54,047 nucleotides of DNA from Corallochytrium limacisporum. Taxonomy: Eukaryota; Opisthokonta. Positions 1 through 9,809 of the stretch are shown piece by piece (the first letter of the stretch is position 1; every line of letters starts with the position of its first letter). The stretch covers positions 1,536-55,582 of the forward strand of contig PDIP01000261.1 of the NCBI GenBank assembly GCA_002811645.1, given 5' to 3'. Under the pieces are notes generated by a model. It had not been told where the DNA came from. It worked only from the letters and a program-made list of their open reading frames with translations, and searched no databases. Position numbers and translations under genes: made by a program.

Positions 1-384
1 GGGGGGGGGGCGGAGGGTTAAGGGAGGGACCTGGGAGTGCCCGCTTCACTGATCCGGCTCTACGGGTGTGCGCACGGGTTGTCGGCAGAGCAGAAGTACC
101 ATCTCATTTGATCTTCTGTTCAGGGCACATGTCGTTAACGTTCTATATGATTTATGGATGCATTTTCATGTTTGAATAGGTAGTTTATGAACTTTAATAT
201 GACATAGCGTATCAAAGTCGTTGGACTGTGACTGAGTGGCTTGTCGAATCGGAAAAGTGGGCACAGTGAGAAAGGGTACTTTGAATCTCAAGACCGAAGA
301 AGCAAAGGGTGGAAGATGATGAAATATGAAGTATTAAAGAAAGAAGCATAATCGTCTGTACACAAAGATAGATGGACAAATTTC
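1..384. other. Intergenic, left edge of window
   Basis: The window opens with a run of ten G followed by a purine-rich stretch, then about 370 bases of mixed, mildly AT-rich sequence with no supported gene. A tRNA-like string near 225-295 (a box-A-like 'tgactgagtggc') has no matching T-arm or acceptor stem. Nothing else is seen. Confidence 0.5.
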
Positions 385-1440
385 ATGATTCTTGCTGACA
401 ATAGTGTCTTCGCCACAAGAGCAGAACAACTTCAGCCATGGAGACATCCCGGAAAGACCCAAGGGGCCACGAATACGTCCTTGGTGCCGATCAATGTCAC
501 ATTTTGTATCAAACCAACCCCACCGGGCATACGGCCTCGCAGAGGTGAGTCTGAACGCAAAGGTAATGAAGAAAATGGCTTCGTGGAAGTCCCGATCGGC
601 GTGAGTGGAGAGACTAAACCACGTTTCCATTTCGATAAGGTTCTGGCACCTTCTGATCAAGCTCTGACGGCCAAGGACCTGTACGCTTCCTCACGAGCCG
701 ATACTTTGGTGTGACAGTTTTTTGATGGACGCAATGGCTGTGTCCTGATCGCCAGTGAACCAGGTGCCATTAGAGAAGACATTGTCGAAGGTCTGACAAA
801 ACAGGTTGTGGAGGCCACTTTTGCGCCGCGTTGATGGAATTCTAGGGAAAGTCAACGCAGACAGTGGCCGCTTTCCGGGTGGTCAAGCACCTGCGCCAGC
901 AGAATCCCTGCTCTGCAGACCGGCCTTGATTGCTGGGATTTATCCATGGGTGAAGTGCTCAAGATTCTGGCTTAATACACCGCCCGTGCGCTCCAATCAT
1001 CAATGGACGCAAGTAGTCCCCTGAAAGGCGCCGCAGCGGGGCAGATCCGTGAGGTTGTCAATGAAGCACAAGTACAGTGGGAGAAAGAACGGAGTGCGCT
1101 GCTGTTTCATGCGACTGTAGCGGAGGTACAATTAGCAGATCTCCAGCGAAAGAACGCCGCTCTGCGCAAGGTGATGACCGCGACTGGGCAGTCGAGCATG
1201 AAAGACTTGGATAAGGATAAGAAGGGACAGGTCAAGCACAGCCGTCTGTTGTGCCGCCGTCCGGTAGCATCCAAGTATAGTCTCTCCGGTGGAACAATGA
1301 GCGGAGAAAGCGGTGAAAATGTACCGTTCAACGGCAGTGTGAGCGTCAGTTCGACGATGGAAAGTGAAGGCATTAAGGGCGCTGCCGATGCGTTGGTCGG
1401 AGCCATACGCGAGGTGGCCTCGCGAGAGGGCCTAGACTGA
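385..1440 (+). pseudogene. Decayed kinesin-like motor gene
   Basis: Read in the frame of the ATG at 385, this stretch carries recognisable pieces of a kinesin motor in the right order. They are a first-strand-like segment (VPINVTFCIKPTPPG), then FHFDKVLAPSDQ, then after an in-frame TGA at 712 FDGRNGCVL. The piece RPALIAGIYP lies one frame off (917-946). Back in frame, EVLKILA is followed by a TAA at 973 and YTARALQ, matching the end of a motor where it leads into the neck. The open tail 1003-1440 (145 codons) looks coiled-coil (EAQVQWEKERSALL, LADLQRKNAALRKV). In-frame stops lie at 712, 832 and 973. The P-loop and both switch motifs, which should fall between GRNGCVL and EVLKIL, are missing: only about 80 codons remain where about 250 are expected. 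This looks like a pseudogene with internal deletion, one frameshift and three stops. A heavily spliced divergent gene is less likely. Confidence 0.5.
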
Positions 1441-1732
1441 GAAATCAGCGCTCCTGTCCCGCGCTGGCAGCCTGGCCCGGTCCGGAGCACCCCGGCACAC
1501 GACTTCAACGTTGAGAGGCACTGCTGAAGGATAGTCAGCTTTGTCGGGCTCCTCCGCAGGCGGTATGATCTCTGCACAGTGAGTTCCAATAGAACATGAA
1601 AGGAATGTATGCATTTAAACAATGACTTCAATGAAAGCGTTGCCCGCTGCAGATGATGTTGTTAACGCCAAGGACGACGAATCAAACTGCGCAAACCTTG
1701 GGCAATCGCTGGATATGCTCCAAATCCACGCT

Positions 1733-2881
1733 TCAAATAACGAAAGGTATCAGAGCTTTCCACTGTGAAGGCAACTGCTTCTTGTCGAACGTCCGTTGGT
1801 ACCACCGCAGCGCATCGATCGCACTCGCCAGTTGGTTCAGCCCTACAAACACCGCAATCATCACCAGTCCCAAGCTGTGTCGACCAAATGCGGCCCAAAA
1901 CAGCGCGTAAATGGCTACCTCGCAGAAATAGTGTGGGCACGCGACGTAGCGGAACAATCGACCTTGTGGTACAGCATAGATTGCTATTGATACGCTGCCA
2001 TCCTTTCTATTTCCGCCGCCGTCGTCGTCGACGCTCGCTTTTCTGCCACTTACCCACTGCCGTAGCCTCTTTGTTGGACTAGGACTTCTCTGCACACTGT
2101 AGTGTGGATCCTTGTCCGTCAAAATCCTGCCTTCCACCCGGCGCAAGTTGGCAAGGATCCGTGCGCATCTGTACTGTTCATACGCAAGCACAGTGTAAAT
2201 GGCGCAGACCACCGCTAGCACTGGTGTCCCAGACAACGACAATGAGGCAGTCAGAAGACTTAGGACCGATGTAGAGCCCAGTGCAGCGAATGGTAGTGGT
2301 GCGTCTGTGGCATCTATACAGAAGGAGGACGAAACGTAGATCGTCCCCAGCACAGCAGGGTAGAAGCTAAGACCTACGAGATAGTGCAGCGGATGAATCA
2401 CCGCATCACTTCGGTCATTAGCGTTGACATATAGACATTCCCACAGGCGGCGTGCAGTTTGCAAGGTTATGAAGAGTACCAACCATACTGTATTGGTGTG
2501 GCTAAGGACGGAATTTGCCGTGGAGTCGGTGATCAGACAGTCCGTCTCAAAGATCGGGAAAGACCCCGAAGCTGTGTCCATATGAACGATCTTTACTATA
2601 TGTATGAAACGCAAACGGCTGTCGAGTAACACCGCTAGCAGTGTCACACTCGCGGCAAGACCGACGGCATAGAATTGCCAGAACCAGCGCTTGGGTACAT
2701 CAAAAGGGGATCTACAGGTCCGAGTCTTACCGAAGGTCAGCACTGCATCAAGGTAGTCACCGATTGTTGTACCCAAAGTCCACCGCCGAGCTTCGGCTAA
2801 GTGATAGACAATGGTAATGGCAAAGGCAGCTATACCAGCTCCCCAGTAGAGGCACGTGAACAGTGCTAGACTAAGGCCCAT
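1733..2881 (-). CDS. Polyprenol reductase (steroid 5-alpha-reductase family, SRD5A3/DFG10-like)
   Basis: This 382-residue multi-pass membrane protein probably reduces the alpha-isoprene unit of polyprenol to make dolichol in the ER, feeding N-glycosylation. The family is recognised from VPKRWFWQFYAVG, the equivalent of the VPKRxFxHFY motif, although the usual His here is Gln. The C-terminal end also fits: ACPHYFCEVAIYAL, the Asn-Gln segment GLNQLASAIDAL, and a final KALIPFVI matching the KAxxPFxF tail of SRD5A3. Several hydrophobic segments are spread along the chain. Length is close to the family norm (about 320-400). It starts at a clear ATG and is divergent from the phosphatase gene at 3389 across 507 bp. 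The His-to-Gln change is the only oddity seen. Assignment to SRD5A3 rather than SRD5A1/2 rests on these two end motifs. Confidence 0.8.
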   Translation of the reverse strand: MGLSLALFTCLYWGAGIAAFAITIVYHLAEARRWTLGTTIGDYLDAVLTFGKTRTCRSPFDVPKRWFWQFYAVGLAASVTLLAVLLDSRLRFIHIVKIVHMDTASGSFPIFETDCLITDSTANSVLSHTNTVWLVLFITLQTARRLWECLYVNANDRSDAVIHPLHYLVGLSFYPAVLGTIYVSSSFCIDATDAPLPFAALGSTSVLSLLTASLSLSGTPVLAVVCAIYTVLAYEQYRCARILANLRRVEGRILTDKDPHYSVQRSPSPTKRLRQWVSGRKASVDDDGGGNRKDGSVSIAIYAVPQGRLFRYVACPHYFCEVAIYALFWAAFGRHSLGLVMIAVFVGLNQLASAIDALRWYQRTFDKKQLPSQWKALIPFVI

Positions 2882-3388
2882 TGTAGCTTGCGTGATCTCC
2901 CTTTGTCACATTGTTTAAGGGCAGAGAGCAATGCCATCATCTGTGCTATGGACGAACACCAACGAAACTCAATCGTTATGAGCGGGTGTAGCCGCTGAAG
3001 CACCCGAACTGTCATGTAGTGAGTTACTTATGGAACACTGTGATTTGGCCGTACAGCACCGTTGGAAATCCCGCGACTGCCCCTGCCACCGCGCGAATTG
3101 ATGTTGAATTAGGCCCCCCCCCCACCGATATCTATGTTTGGACAAAAACTCGCCCAGCGCACTGCTGACGAAATTCGTGGTCGTGTAGGCGGGTCGGTAG
3201 AAGAAAAACAATTGACATCATGCCTAAGGGACTAGCAGGTACAAGTGTGGAACTTGAAACATGATCTGCGTTTCACTGTGGTCAATACCGTATTTTTGTT
3301 CGGGTATCACCTGTATACTATACACGCGAGGAAGAATGTGAACTAGGTAGGCATCTTTCCAAGTCAGTTACACTGGGTAACAGAAAAG
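2882..3388. promoter_or_regulatory. Divergent intergenic (promoter) region with C10 run
   Basis: This 507-bp spacer lies between two head-to-head genes. It holds a run of ten C at 3114-3123 and a short palindrome gtatactatac near 3312. No coding signal was found. It presumably contains both promoters. Confidence 0.5.
3114..3123. repeat. C10 homopolymer run
   Basis: Ten consecutive C between the divergent polyprenol reductase and phosphatase genes, about 235 bp from the former's start codon. Confidence 0.9.
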
Positions 3389-4657
3389 ATGGACAACCAC
3401 AATGGACCGTGGCGGTTCTACGTTAAGTGTGCCGAATCAAGGGCAGTGGTACCGATCATGCCGGGACAAAAAGTCCAGGAGCTCTTGCAACAAGCCCTAG
3501 TGCGGACATCTATGGAGCATAAAGGCTACGCCACCCTCTGGACGGACTCGGGGTTCCTCCTGTCCAACACTGACAGGGTAATCGATGTCCTTCGACCGCA
3601 GGAGACTCTGGTTGCAGGAAAGAATGTATACACACCACCAAACCAATGCAAGGAAGATGGACAGCTTCAACAGATCCAACCCAGCAGCATTGCTAGTGCC
3701 ACTCCTGCTGCGCGCACCGCACTTCATCGTTTCCGTAGTGATGAGCGTATGCAGGATAAACTGCCGGCTTCTATCAGGCGCGAAAATTCAATGCTTACGG
3801 AGTCCACAATCGCTCTCGTCCCGGAAGCTTTCACTGCAGACTACCGTATCGTTCTCGTCAGACATTGTGAGAGTGCAGGTAACGTAGACCCAGCCCTCTT
3901 TGCGAAAACTCCGGATCATGCCATTCCCCTTAGTGCTCGTGGTAGGGATCAGGCGGTTCATACTGGCCGAGCACTAAACAATTTGCTCCAGGAGCTCTTT
4001 GGGGATACTGCACATTGTGGACATATTCGCATGTGGCACAGTCCGTACCTGCGCTGCAAGGAGACGGCCATGCGTCTCGCGGACGAGTGCACGACCTGGA
4101 TTACAGACCTGCGGGAGAACCCATTGTTGGCCGAGCTGGACTACGGTCTCTTCGAAGGCACCGGGCGCGAAGTGGCAGTGGACATGGGTCGTGAGGTGGA
4201 GAAGAAGCACTACGAGGCGCGGGCCAACCAGGCCGGTCGGTTCTGGGCCCGATTTCCGATGGGAGAATCACCGTTCGATGTTTGCCAGCGCATGCAGATC
4301 TTTTTCGGTACGATTGCCCGGGACTGGGTGCCAACGCGAAACAAGAAAAGTCGTACAACGCCAGTGAACACGGTAATCATTGTAACCCATGGCATTGCAT
4401 TGCGGTGTTTCATGAAGATGTGGCTTCATCGCAGTGTGGAATGGTACGAGAAGGAGTACAACCCCAACAATGGTGCCATCCGTCTGATCACCCGCGAAAA
4501 GGGAGATATGGGGTATGTTTTCAATGGGTTTGATCCTGACAGTTGCGGGGGTGCGATGCAGGAGGCGGTCACAGGCACGAGCTTCGCCGAACGACGGGCA
4601 CAGCCGGACGAATTGCAGATAAAGGAAGGTAAGGTTGAAATCACGGGGGACGTATAG
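3389..4657 (+). CDS. Histidine phosphatase (phosphoglycerate-mutase superfamily, DET1/YOR283W-like) with an extra N-terminal domain
   Basis: This 422-residue protein is a branch of the histidine phosphatase superfamily. The phospho-acceptor His lies in VRHCESAGN (His159). The second catalytic His is in VIIVTHGIALRC (His334). The segments TPDHAIPLSARGRDQA and WYEKEYNPNNGAI are typical of the fungal/plant DET1-like acid phosphatases, so phosphomonoester hydrolysis is more likely than glycolytic mutase activity. Residues 1 to about 85 are not part of that domain. They have a beta-grasp (ubiquitin-like) look, with KVQELLQQAL followed by LSNTDRVIDVLRPQETLVAG, the pattern of an extended helix followed by a terminal 'dvL..gd.lva' strand. 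A polar linker (about 90-145) joins the two. The gene is tail-to-tail with the zinc transporter, 126 bp apart. The substrate is unknown. Confidence 0.8.
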   Translation: MDNHNGPWRFYVKCAESRAVVPIMPGQKVQELLQQALVRTSMEHKGYATLWTDSGFLLSNTDRVIDVLRPQETLVAGKNVYTPPNQCKEDGQLQQIQPSSIASATPAARTALHRFRSDERMQDKLPASIRRENSMLTESTIALVPEAFTADYRIVLVRHCESAGNVDPALFAKTPDHAIPLSARGRDQAVHTGRALNNLLQELFGDTAHCGHIRMWHSPYLRCKETAMRLADECTTWITDLRENPLLAELDYGLFEGTGREVAVDMGREVEKKHYEARANQAGRFWARFPMGESPFDVCQRMQIFFGTIARDWVPTRNKKSRTTPVNTVIIVTHGIALRCFMKMWLHRSVEWYEKEYNPNNGAIRLITREKGDMGYVFNGFDPDSCGGAMQEAVTGTSFAERRAQPDELQIKEGKVEITGDV

Positions 4658-4783
4658 ACGAGGGTGCTTTGCATTTCAGTGACACGTTTTGATATTAAAG
4701 CTATTCCTGCAACAGCCTGACACAACAATCCAAATGAGACGGCGTTTGGATGCGTTCTACGTACTCTAGATTTAATCAACAAT

Positions 4784-6397
4784 TTACAAAATCTCCAGAT
4801 CAACGTGCCGCACCTCTGGATCGACGTGTTGGATAATCTTCTCCAGCCTATCCACCTCTTGCCCCATCTGATCTATAACCCGCTCCCCATGGTATGACAG
4901 CAAATCTTCCGCGTCGGCGGCTGACATGACTTGCTTGAAGTCCTGCAGCATTAGTCCATGATTCATGCTATGTGCATACTTGCGCGCAATCTGCTGGCCG
5001 TCAAAGTTAATCTCCGCTTTAAATCGCACTGCATTAGTTCCAATCTGAGTGGCTTTCACGTCGTGAACACTAATGACGACCGGATCTGCACGGATGGCGT
5101 CTACAATCATAGCAATACGCGCCTCGTCAATTGACCGTTCAATCAGAGCGTTGGCATTCCGTCGCACAAGGAAGACGGCCACCGCTCCAAGCATGGTACC
5201 AATGGCAATTGATCCTAGAGAATCCCAAACTGGATTGCCGGTGACGTAGGCTGTACCGATTCCAACCGTGGCAATGCCCAGGCCTGAAATGGCCGCACCG
5301 TCTTCCGCAAAGACCGCGACATCGTTGGGATCAGTGCCCAGTCGAATATACTGTGAGACAGTCATCTTCGCCCGTGTAGCATTCTCCCGGACTTGTTTGA
5401 AAGCAATCATGAAGGATCCACCTTCCAGTAGTCCACCCAACGCCAGCATTGGGAATGCCAAGGACAGATCCTCTGCCGGCACGGGGTTGATCAGTCCAGT
5501 GATTCCATGGTAGACACTGACACCGGAGCCCAGGAAGAAGAACCCCATGCCACTAATCAAGGCCCAGACATAGCGTTCCTTACTGAAACCATAAGGATAT
5601 TCCTTGGATGGACCGCGCATGGAGCGCATGATGCCAAAAGCCAGTAACCCCTGGTTGGCTGTGTCGGCGAGGGAGTGCACTGCCTCGCTGAGCATGGAGG
5701 CGGAGCCGGTGGCGAAGAAAGTAATAAACTTCCCCACAGTAATGGCTGCATTGCTTGCCAGGGCTACTGCCACGACACGAAGGGATCCTCGCAATTTCTC
5801 GTCCGTTTCCAGACGCCGCCTTGGCCCAGGTCCTACAGGATTATCATCAATCAGTGCTGATCGCTTTTCCCTCATCTGTACTGCTCCTCCAAAGAGCAGT
5901 CGAAAAAGGTCGGTAATGCCTCCGCCCATAGGCTCTCTGCGGTGTTCTGGAATCTCATCTGGTGTGCGATTAGCATCCCTCCGCTTGCGTTCTGCATCCA
6001 GACGTGCCTGACTTCCCCATTTAGTCATGGATACCCGCTTGATGTCCTCGAGCTCGTAGAGGTACATAGGGCCTGGTACGCCCATGTATGGTTGTCGTGC
6101 CTTCAAGACCTGCAGATTGATTAGATCACCTTCATCCAGACAGAATTGATCCAATGCCTTGTCTTTGGCAATCAGCCGTGCGTTTGGAGACCTCTGTTTC
6201 CGCAGTGCCCCACTGAAGCTGAACTTGGCTTGCTTACCCGCCTCCAAATGCAAGGACCGCACTGGATTGCCCAGTCCGTTGTATGTGTGTGTTGGAAAGC
6301 ATAGCTTCTGGTTCGCTGTCATAGACACTACTATTCCACGCTGCCATCTTTTGACAGCCAAGCCGAGCCGCCACGGAGTGTTGTACCGGGCCAACAT
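4784..6397 (-). CDS. Mitochondrial zinc transporter, cation diffusion facilitator (SLC30A9/ZnT9)
   Basis: This 537-residue protein is the SLC30A9 (ZnT9) transporter, which in other eukaryotes exports zinc from the mitochondrial matrix. The N-terminus is Arg/Lys-rich and lacks acids (MLARYNTPWRLGLAVKRWQR), as expected of a mitochondrial presequence. A conserved soluble segment follows (PMYLYELEDIKR...KWGSQARLDAE). Then come the membrane domain with GSASMLSEAVHSLADTANQG, whose His and Asp are the metal-site residues of the second helix, and EYPYGFSKERY. The domain also has DGAAISG and DSLGSIAIGT. The C-terminal cytosol/matrix domain ends VRHVDLEIL, the same ending as human SLC30A9. The ATG at 6397 gives the full presequence. 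The gene is convergent with the phosphatase and divergent from the ACF1-like gene. Confidence 0.92.
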   Translation of the reverse strand: MLARYNTPWRLGLAVKRWQRGIVVSMTANQKLCFPTHTYNGLGNPVRSLHLEAGKQAKFSFSGALRKQRSPNARLIAKDKALDQFCLDEGDLINLQVLKARQPYMGVPGPMYLYELEDIKRVSMTKWGSQARLDAERKRRDANRTPDEIPEHRREPMGGGITDLFRLLFGGAVQMREKRSALIDDNPVGPGPRRRLETDEKLRGSLRVVAVALASNAAITVGKFITFFATGSASMLSEAVHSLADTANQGLLAFGIMRSMRGPSKEYPYGFSKERYVWALISGMGFFFLGSGVSVYHGITGLINPVPAEDLSLAFPMLALGGLLEGGSFMIAFKQVRENATRAKMTVSQYIRLGTDPNDVAVFAEDGAAISGLGIATVGIGTAYVTGNPVWDSLGSIAIGTMLGAVAVFLVRRNANALIERSIDEARIAMIVDAIRADPVVISVHDVKATQIGTNAVRFKAEINFDGQQIARKYAHSMNHGLMLQDFKQVMSAADAEDLLSYHGERVIDQMGQEVDRLEKIIQHVDPEVRHVDLEIL

Positions 6398-7403
6398 TGC
6401 TACCGCCCTGTCTAGAAGTATGGATCCTCAATCACCCATTCTCCATTTCGGTATTTACCATTGTTATCACTTTGTCCTTTCCGTTCTGTTTCGTTCCAGA
6501 TTCATCCCATTCCATCCTGAGCCTGCGTCAAACGAATGACTCATGTGTTTATACCCGTACCGGTGGGCTAGTAGACCCTTGGGTACAATCCCATTCGTGG
6601 GTCAAAAGCCGTAACACGAGTGGCCAGCAACCAGTTTCGATTTCAGGTCCCCACCCCTGACACGCCTACCCTTGATTCGTCGTGCTGTTCGATACCAAAA
6701 ACTATGATGGGCTCTGATGGATTAAGGTTATGTAGCCTTCGTTTCACTTACAAAAACTCAAATGGGGTCCCCGTCGTTGTCGGGGCGGGTTGATGATCTT
6801 TTCGCAGCGGCATTGCGTCTGACTGTGTTTCATAATAGCGCGCTACCGTGCCCTGTTACCAATTCTTCTTTCTAGATCTGCAGCGTGCTCTAAACATTGT
6901 TACTTTCCCCTAGGTCCCAATTCTTAATGGCAGCTGAAAAGTGTGGGTGGGAGGGGGCCTGATTTTCAATGAACCGTTCCCCCCCTTGTGTGCTTTTTGG
7001 CGCGAGTTGTCCACGACGGAGTGTCCTCGCAAAACAGCGCATCCCCAGAAGCGGCGAAAGCTGCCAGCCTGCACCGCGACCGAACGCAATTGAAAAGCGG
7101 AGCAGAGAGGCCTCTCATGCGGCCCCTCCTTCTGTTCCGATGGGAAGCATTCAGTGTTTTGCCTTTTGAATTTAAGGCGGTCCGTGTTTGTTCGGAGTTG
7201 AGATCTTTGATGAACTTTATCTTCTTGACCACCTTTATCGTAGAAGCTATGTCATGGAGAGGACGGGAACACGTGCATTGCAAAGAATGACGTATTGTGA
7301 CACAGGCGAACAGAAACTATACTGAACCGGAACACGACAACGTCCCAATAGGTGACAATCATAGTAAAGTATGGTGGTGTAATAGATCACAACCTTACGA
7401 ACA
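6398..7403. promoter_or_regulatory. Divergent intergenic region, G/C tracts
   Basis: This is about 1 kb between two head-to-head genes with no supported coding frame. It contains a 'gtgggagggggcc' tract near 6947-6960 and a C7 run near 6980-6987, the same type of G/C tract found in the other divergent spacers of this window. It probably holds both promoters. Confidence 0.45.
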
Positions 7404-9725
7404 ATGCCATTGTTAAAGAAAACAGCATGGGCCTTGAAGCCTGAACCCAAAGCATTGGAAGACGGCGAAGAGCTCTGGGAGATCCGCTTCACCAAAGAAA
7501 AGTTCCGAATCTATGAAGACTACCTGAAGCGGTGGGATCAATATCGTCAGCGCCAGTGGACCTGTGCTACTTCGGGTCGGACAAACTTGACCTATGAAGA
7601 GGCTCTAGAGAGTGAACGGGTCGCGTCCGAAAAAATCAAGGCCAAATTTCCGGAATGGGCCATAAAGCCCTCGTTGCAAGCTGCGCACCATGACACGCGA
7701 AAGTTTGAGAAAATCGTAGACACGATCTTTCAGGACTTCAAAGCGCACCCCATCCCCGGAGAAACCCTCGGATACAGTGAAGACCCTGATGATCCAGACA
7801 TGGAACTAGTCACCATGGTAGAGATTGTCTCCCGTCCTGCGAAGAAGCTCCCAGCAAAGAACGAGAGTGGAGATCAGCAGCTGAACGGCGACACTGCCAC
7901 AGCCAACGGAAGTAGTGTGCTTCAGGAAGCGACGTACAAGGTAGAACGCTCTAATGATCTAGGAACTCTGACAATTAAGGAGAGTGCAGCCATTCGCTAC
8001 AAACTGCCGTTTACGAAGGATGTCCTCCGAAATCTACTGCGGGATGTGTCAAGTCGGCCAGGGTTTCCGAACTCGCCTCTGTTGATCAACAAGGAACTTG
8101 TGGATAAACATGGCATTCAAGGAAAGCTGAGCAAGGACGAACTGGCTAAATGTGAAGAATACCTGGAGCGTACCCGTAGGAAGGAAATTGCCATCCAAAA
8201 CAAACTCTTGGGCATTAAACACAAACGCACGGAGGAAGATGAGGAAGCCGAGGGTAAGGTTCGCAAACGGATACGAAAGGAGAAGAAGCTGAGGGAAAAG
8301 AGGAAGAAGGTTAAGGAGGAGAAGATCAAGTTTCCGATCGAGGACAGAGACATCCCGGCCAAACATCAGTTGGACACGAAGCCACCGGAGGCCAGTTCCA
8401 TTCCCACAGAGCTGCCTCCGGAGCTCTTTGGTCTGGCTCTCTCCCTCTGGGACTTCATCAACAATTACTCTGAAGTGCTTATGCTCAAGCAGTTCAGCTG
8501 GGAATTCTTTGAGAGTGCCGTTTGCTATGTTGATCCTAAGGATCAGACTTGTTCTTTGCTGCGAGAAGTGATTAAATCACTGCTGGATGAAATCTATGAC
8601 GCATTGCCCAAAGCAGCATTCAGTCTGGAAGGCGAAGAACGGGACGAGGATGATCCTCCTGTAGTCACGCGCAACCTGGCCCACATTGACGAGGTCGAGG
8701 ACTGTCTGCGTGAATTGTTGGTGTATATTGATGACGATGAGGATCAGCACATTGGGCTCCGCAACATGAAATACGTGGTCAACTACATGAAGGAACCTAC
8801 AATGGTCTTTGGCACGATGTCCGCGGAGGCCAAGTTAGAGCTGCTAAATTACCTAAGCAGCGAAGCCATGAAATCTCCGGACATGCGTGAGTTTGCTGAA
8901 CAGTGCCACGCCGATCTGCGAAAGCTGAGGACAGCACACAGGTCACAGAGGCGCAAGTTTATCAATAAGGTAAAGGGTTTCGAGCGTGACCGTAAAAAGA
9001 AGATCAAAGAAATGAAAGCTGAAGATGAGGAGGACGAGGAGGAGGAGGAAGAAGAAGAAGAGATCGAAGAACAGGAAGAGCAGGAGCCCGAGGACGAGGA
9101 GGAGGCAGAGAGACTTCACTTAGCCAAGCGCGCAGCTATTGTGGGACTGCCGTCGCCGCCGAAGAAACAGGATGGACCCAAGGGCCGCCGTGCGTTAGTA
9201 GAATACCGTCGCAAATTGCAAGAGGCTGAGGATAATGCCAGGGCGGAGGAACTCAAGAAACAACAGGAAAAGCAGACCAATCGCTCTCGACAGCAGCGTG
9301 AGATGCTGGACGAGAAGAAAAAAATTGACGCCGACCGGGCGGAGCAGACAAAAAAGGAGGAAGAGTTCATGATCAATTCGAACAAGTTACACATCTGGCG
9401 GCGGGAACCGCTGGGCTACGATCGGGACCACAAAGCTTACTGGTTCTTTACAGATTGTTCCTACCGTATCTTCGTTGAAGACAAGGAGCGGAACGAATGG
9501 AAGCAGCTCGACTGCCCGAAAGATGTGCAGGACCTGCTTGCGTGGTTGAATCCTAAGGGCTTGCGAGAACTGCCCTTACGCCGTAATGTTAACAAGCTGC
9601 AGTATCACATCATGGGAGAGATGGAGAAGGAAATGAAGTCTCTAAAGGAAGAAGCACGACGTAGTTCACGTATCCAAAAGATGGGATCCTTCCTCCAGTA
9701 CGTCAACACTCTTCGGCAAGATTGA
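7404..9725 (+). CDS. ACF1/Itc1-like ISWI chromatin-remodelling subunit (WAC-DDT-WHIM protein)
   Basis: This 773-residue nuclear protein is the large non-catalytic partner of an ISWI ATPase, used for nucleosome spacing. Residues 1 to about 110 form a WAC (WSTF/Acf1/cbp146) DNA-binding domain: MPLLKKTAWALKPEPK, KFRIYEDYLKRWDQY, NLTYEEALESE. A Lys/Glu-rich segment (about 255-320) precedes the DDT domain at about 335-395 (PPELFGLALSLWDFINNY). WHIM motifs follow near 470-500 (SAEAKLELLNYLSSEAM) and 660-690 (GYDRDHKAYWFF), the latter being the linker-reading, ISWI-contacting segment. A pure Glu/Asp tract sits at about 540-570. It ends shortly after WHIM with no PHD finger or bromodomain, so it resembles yeast Itc1 more than animal ACF1/BAZ1A. 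It is tail-to-tail with ECSIT, 84 bp apart. Confidence 0.88.
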   Translation: MPLLKKTAWALKPEPKALEDGEELWEIRFTKEKFRIYEDYLKRWDQYRQRQWTCATSGRTNLTYEEALESERVASEKIKAKFPEWAIKPSLQAAHHDTRKFEKIVDTIFQDFKAHPIPGETLGYSEDPDDPDMELVTMVEIVSRPAKKLPAKNESGDQQLNGDTATANGSSVLQEATYKVERSNDLGTLTIKESAAIRYKLPFTKDVLRNLLRDVSSRPGFPNSPLLINKELVDKHGIQGKLSKDELAKCEEYLERTRRKEIAIQNKLLGIKHKRTEEDEEAEGKVRKRIRKEKKLREKRKKVKEEKIKFPIEDRDIPAKHQLDTKPPEASSIPTELPPELFGLALSLWDFINNYSEVLMLKQFSWEFFESAVCYVDPKDQTCSLLREVIKSLLDEIYDALPKAAFSLEGEERDEDDPPVVTRNLAHIDEVEDCLRELLVYIDDDEDQHIGLRNMKYVVNYMKEPTMVFGTMSAEAKLELLNYLSSEAMKSPDMREFAEQCHADLRKLRTAHRSQRRKFINKVKGFERDRKKKIKEMKAEDEEDEEEEEEEEEIEEQEEQEPEDEEEAERLHLAKRAAIVGLPSPPKKQDGPKGRRALVEYRRKLQEAEDNARAEELKKQQEKQTNRSRQQREMLDEKKKIDADRAEQTKKEEEFMINSNKLHIWRREPLGYDRDHKAYWFFTDCSYRIFVEDKERNEWKQLDCPKDVQDLLAWLNPKGLRELPLRRNVNKLQYHIMGEMEKEMKSLKEEARRSSRIQKMGSFLQYVNTLRQD

Positions 9726-9809
9726 CATGTTTTGCACTCTATGTGCATCAGGAAACTTAGAATGACAGAAGTATGTATTCATGTAGAAATCAGAAGACTA
9801 TTATATAAA

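Noticed and set aside
1107..1631. 174-codon minus-strand frame
   Set aside because: It overlaps the coiled-coil tail of the kinesin-like remnant on the opposite strand, and its sequence shows no family features.
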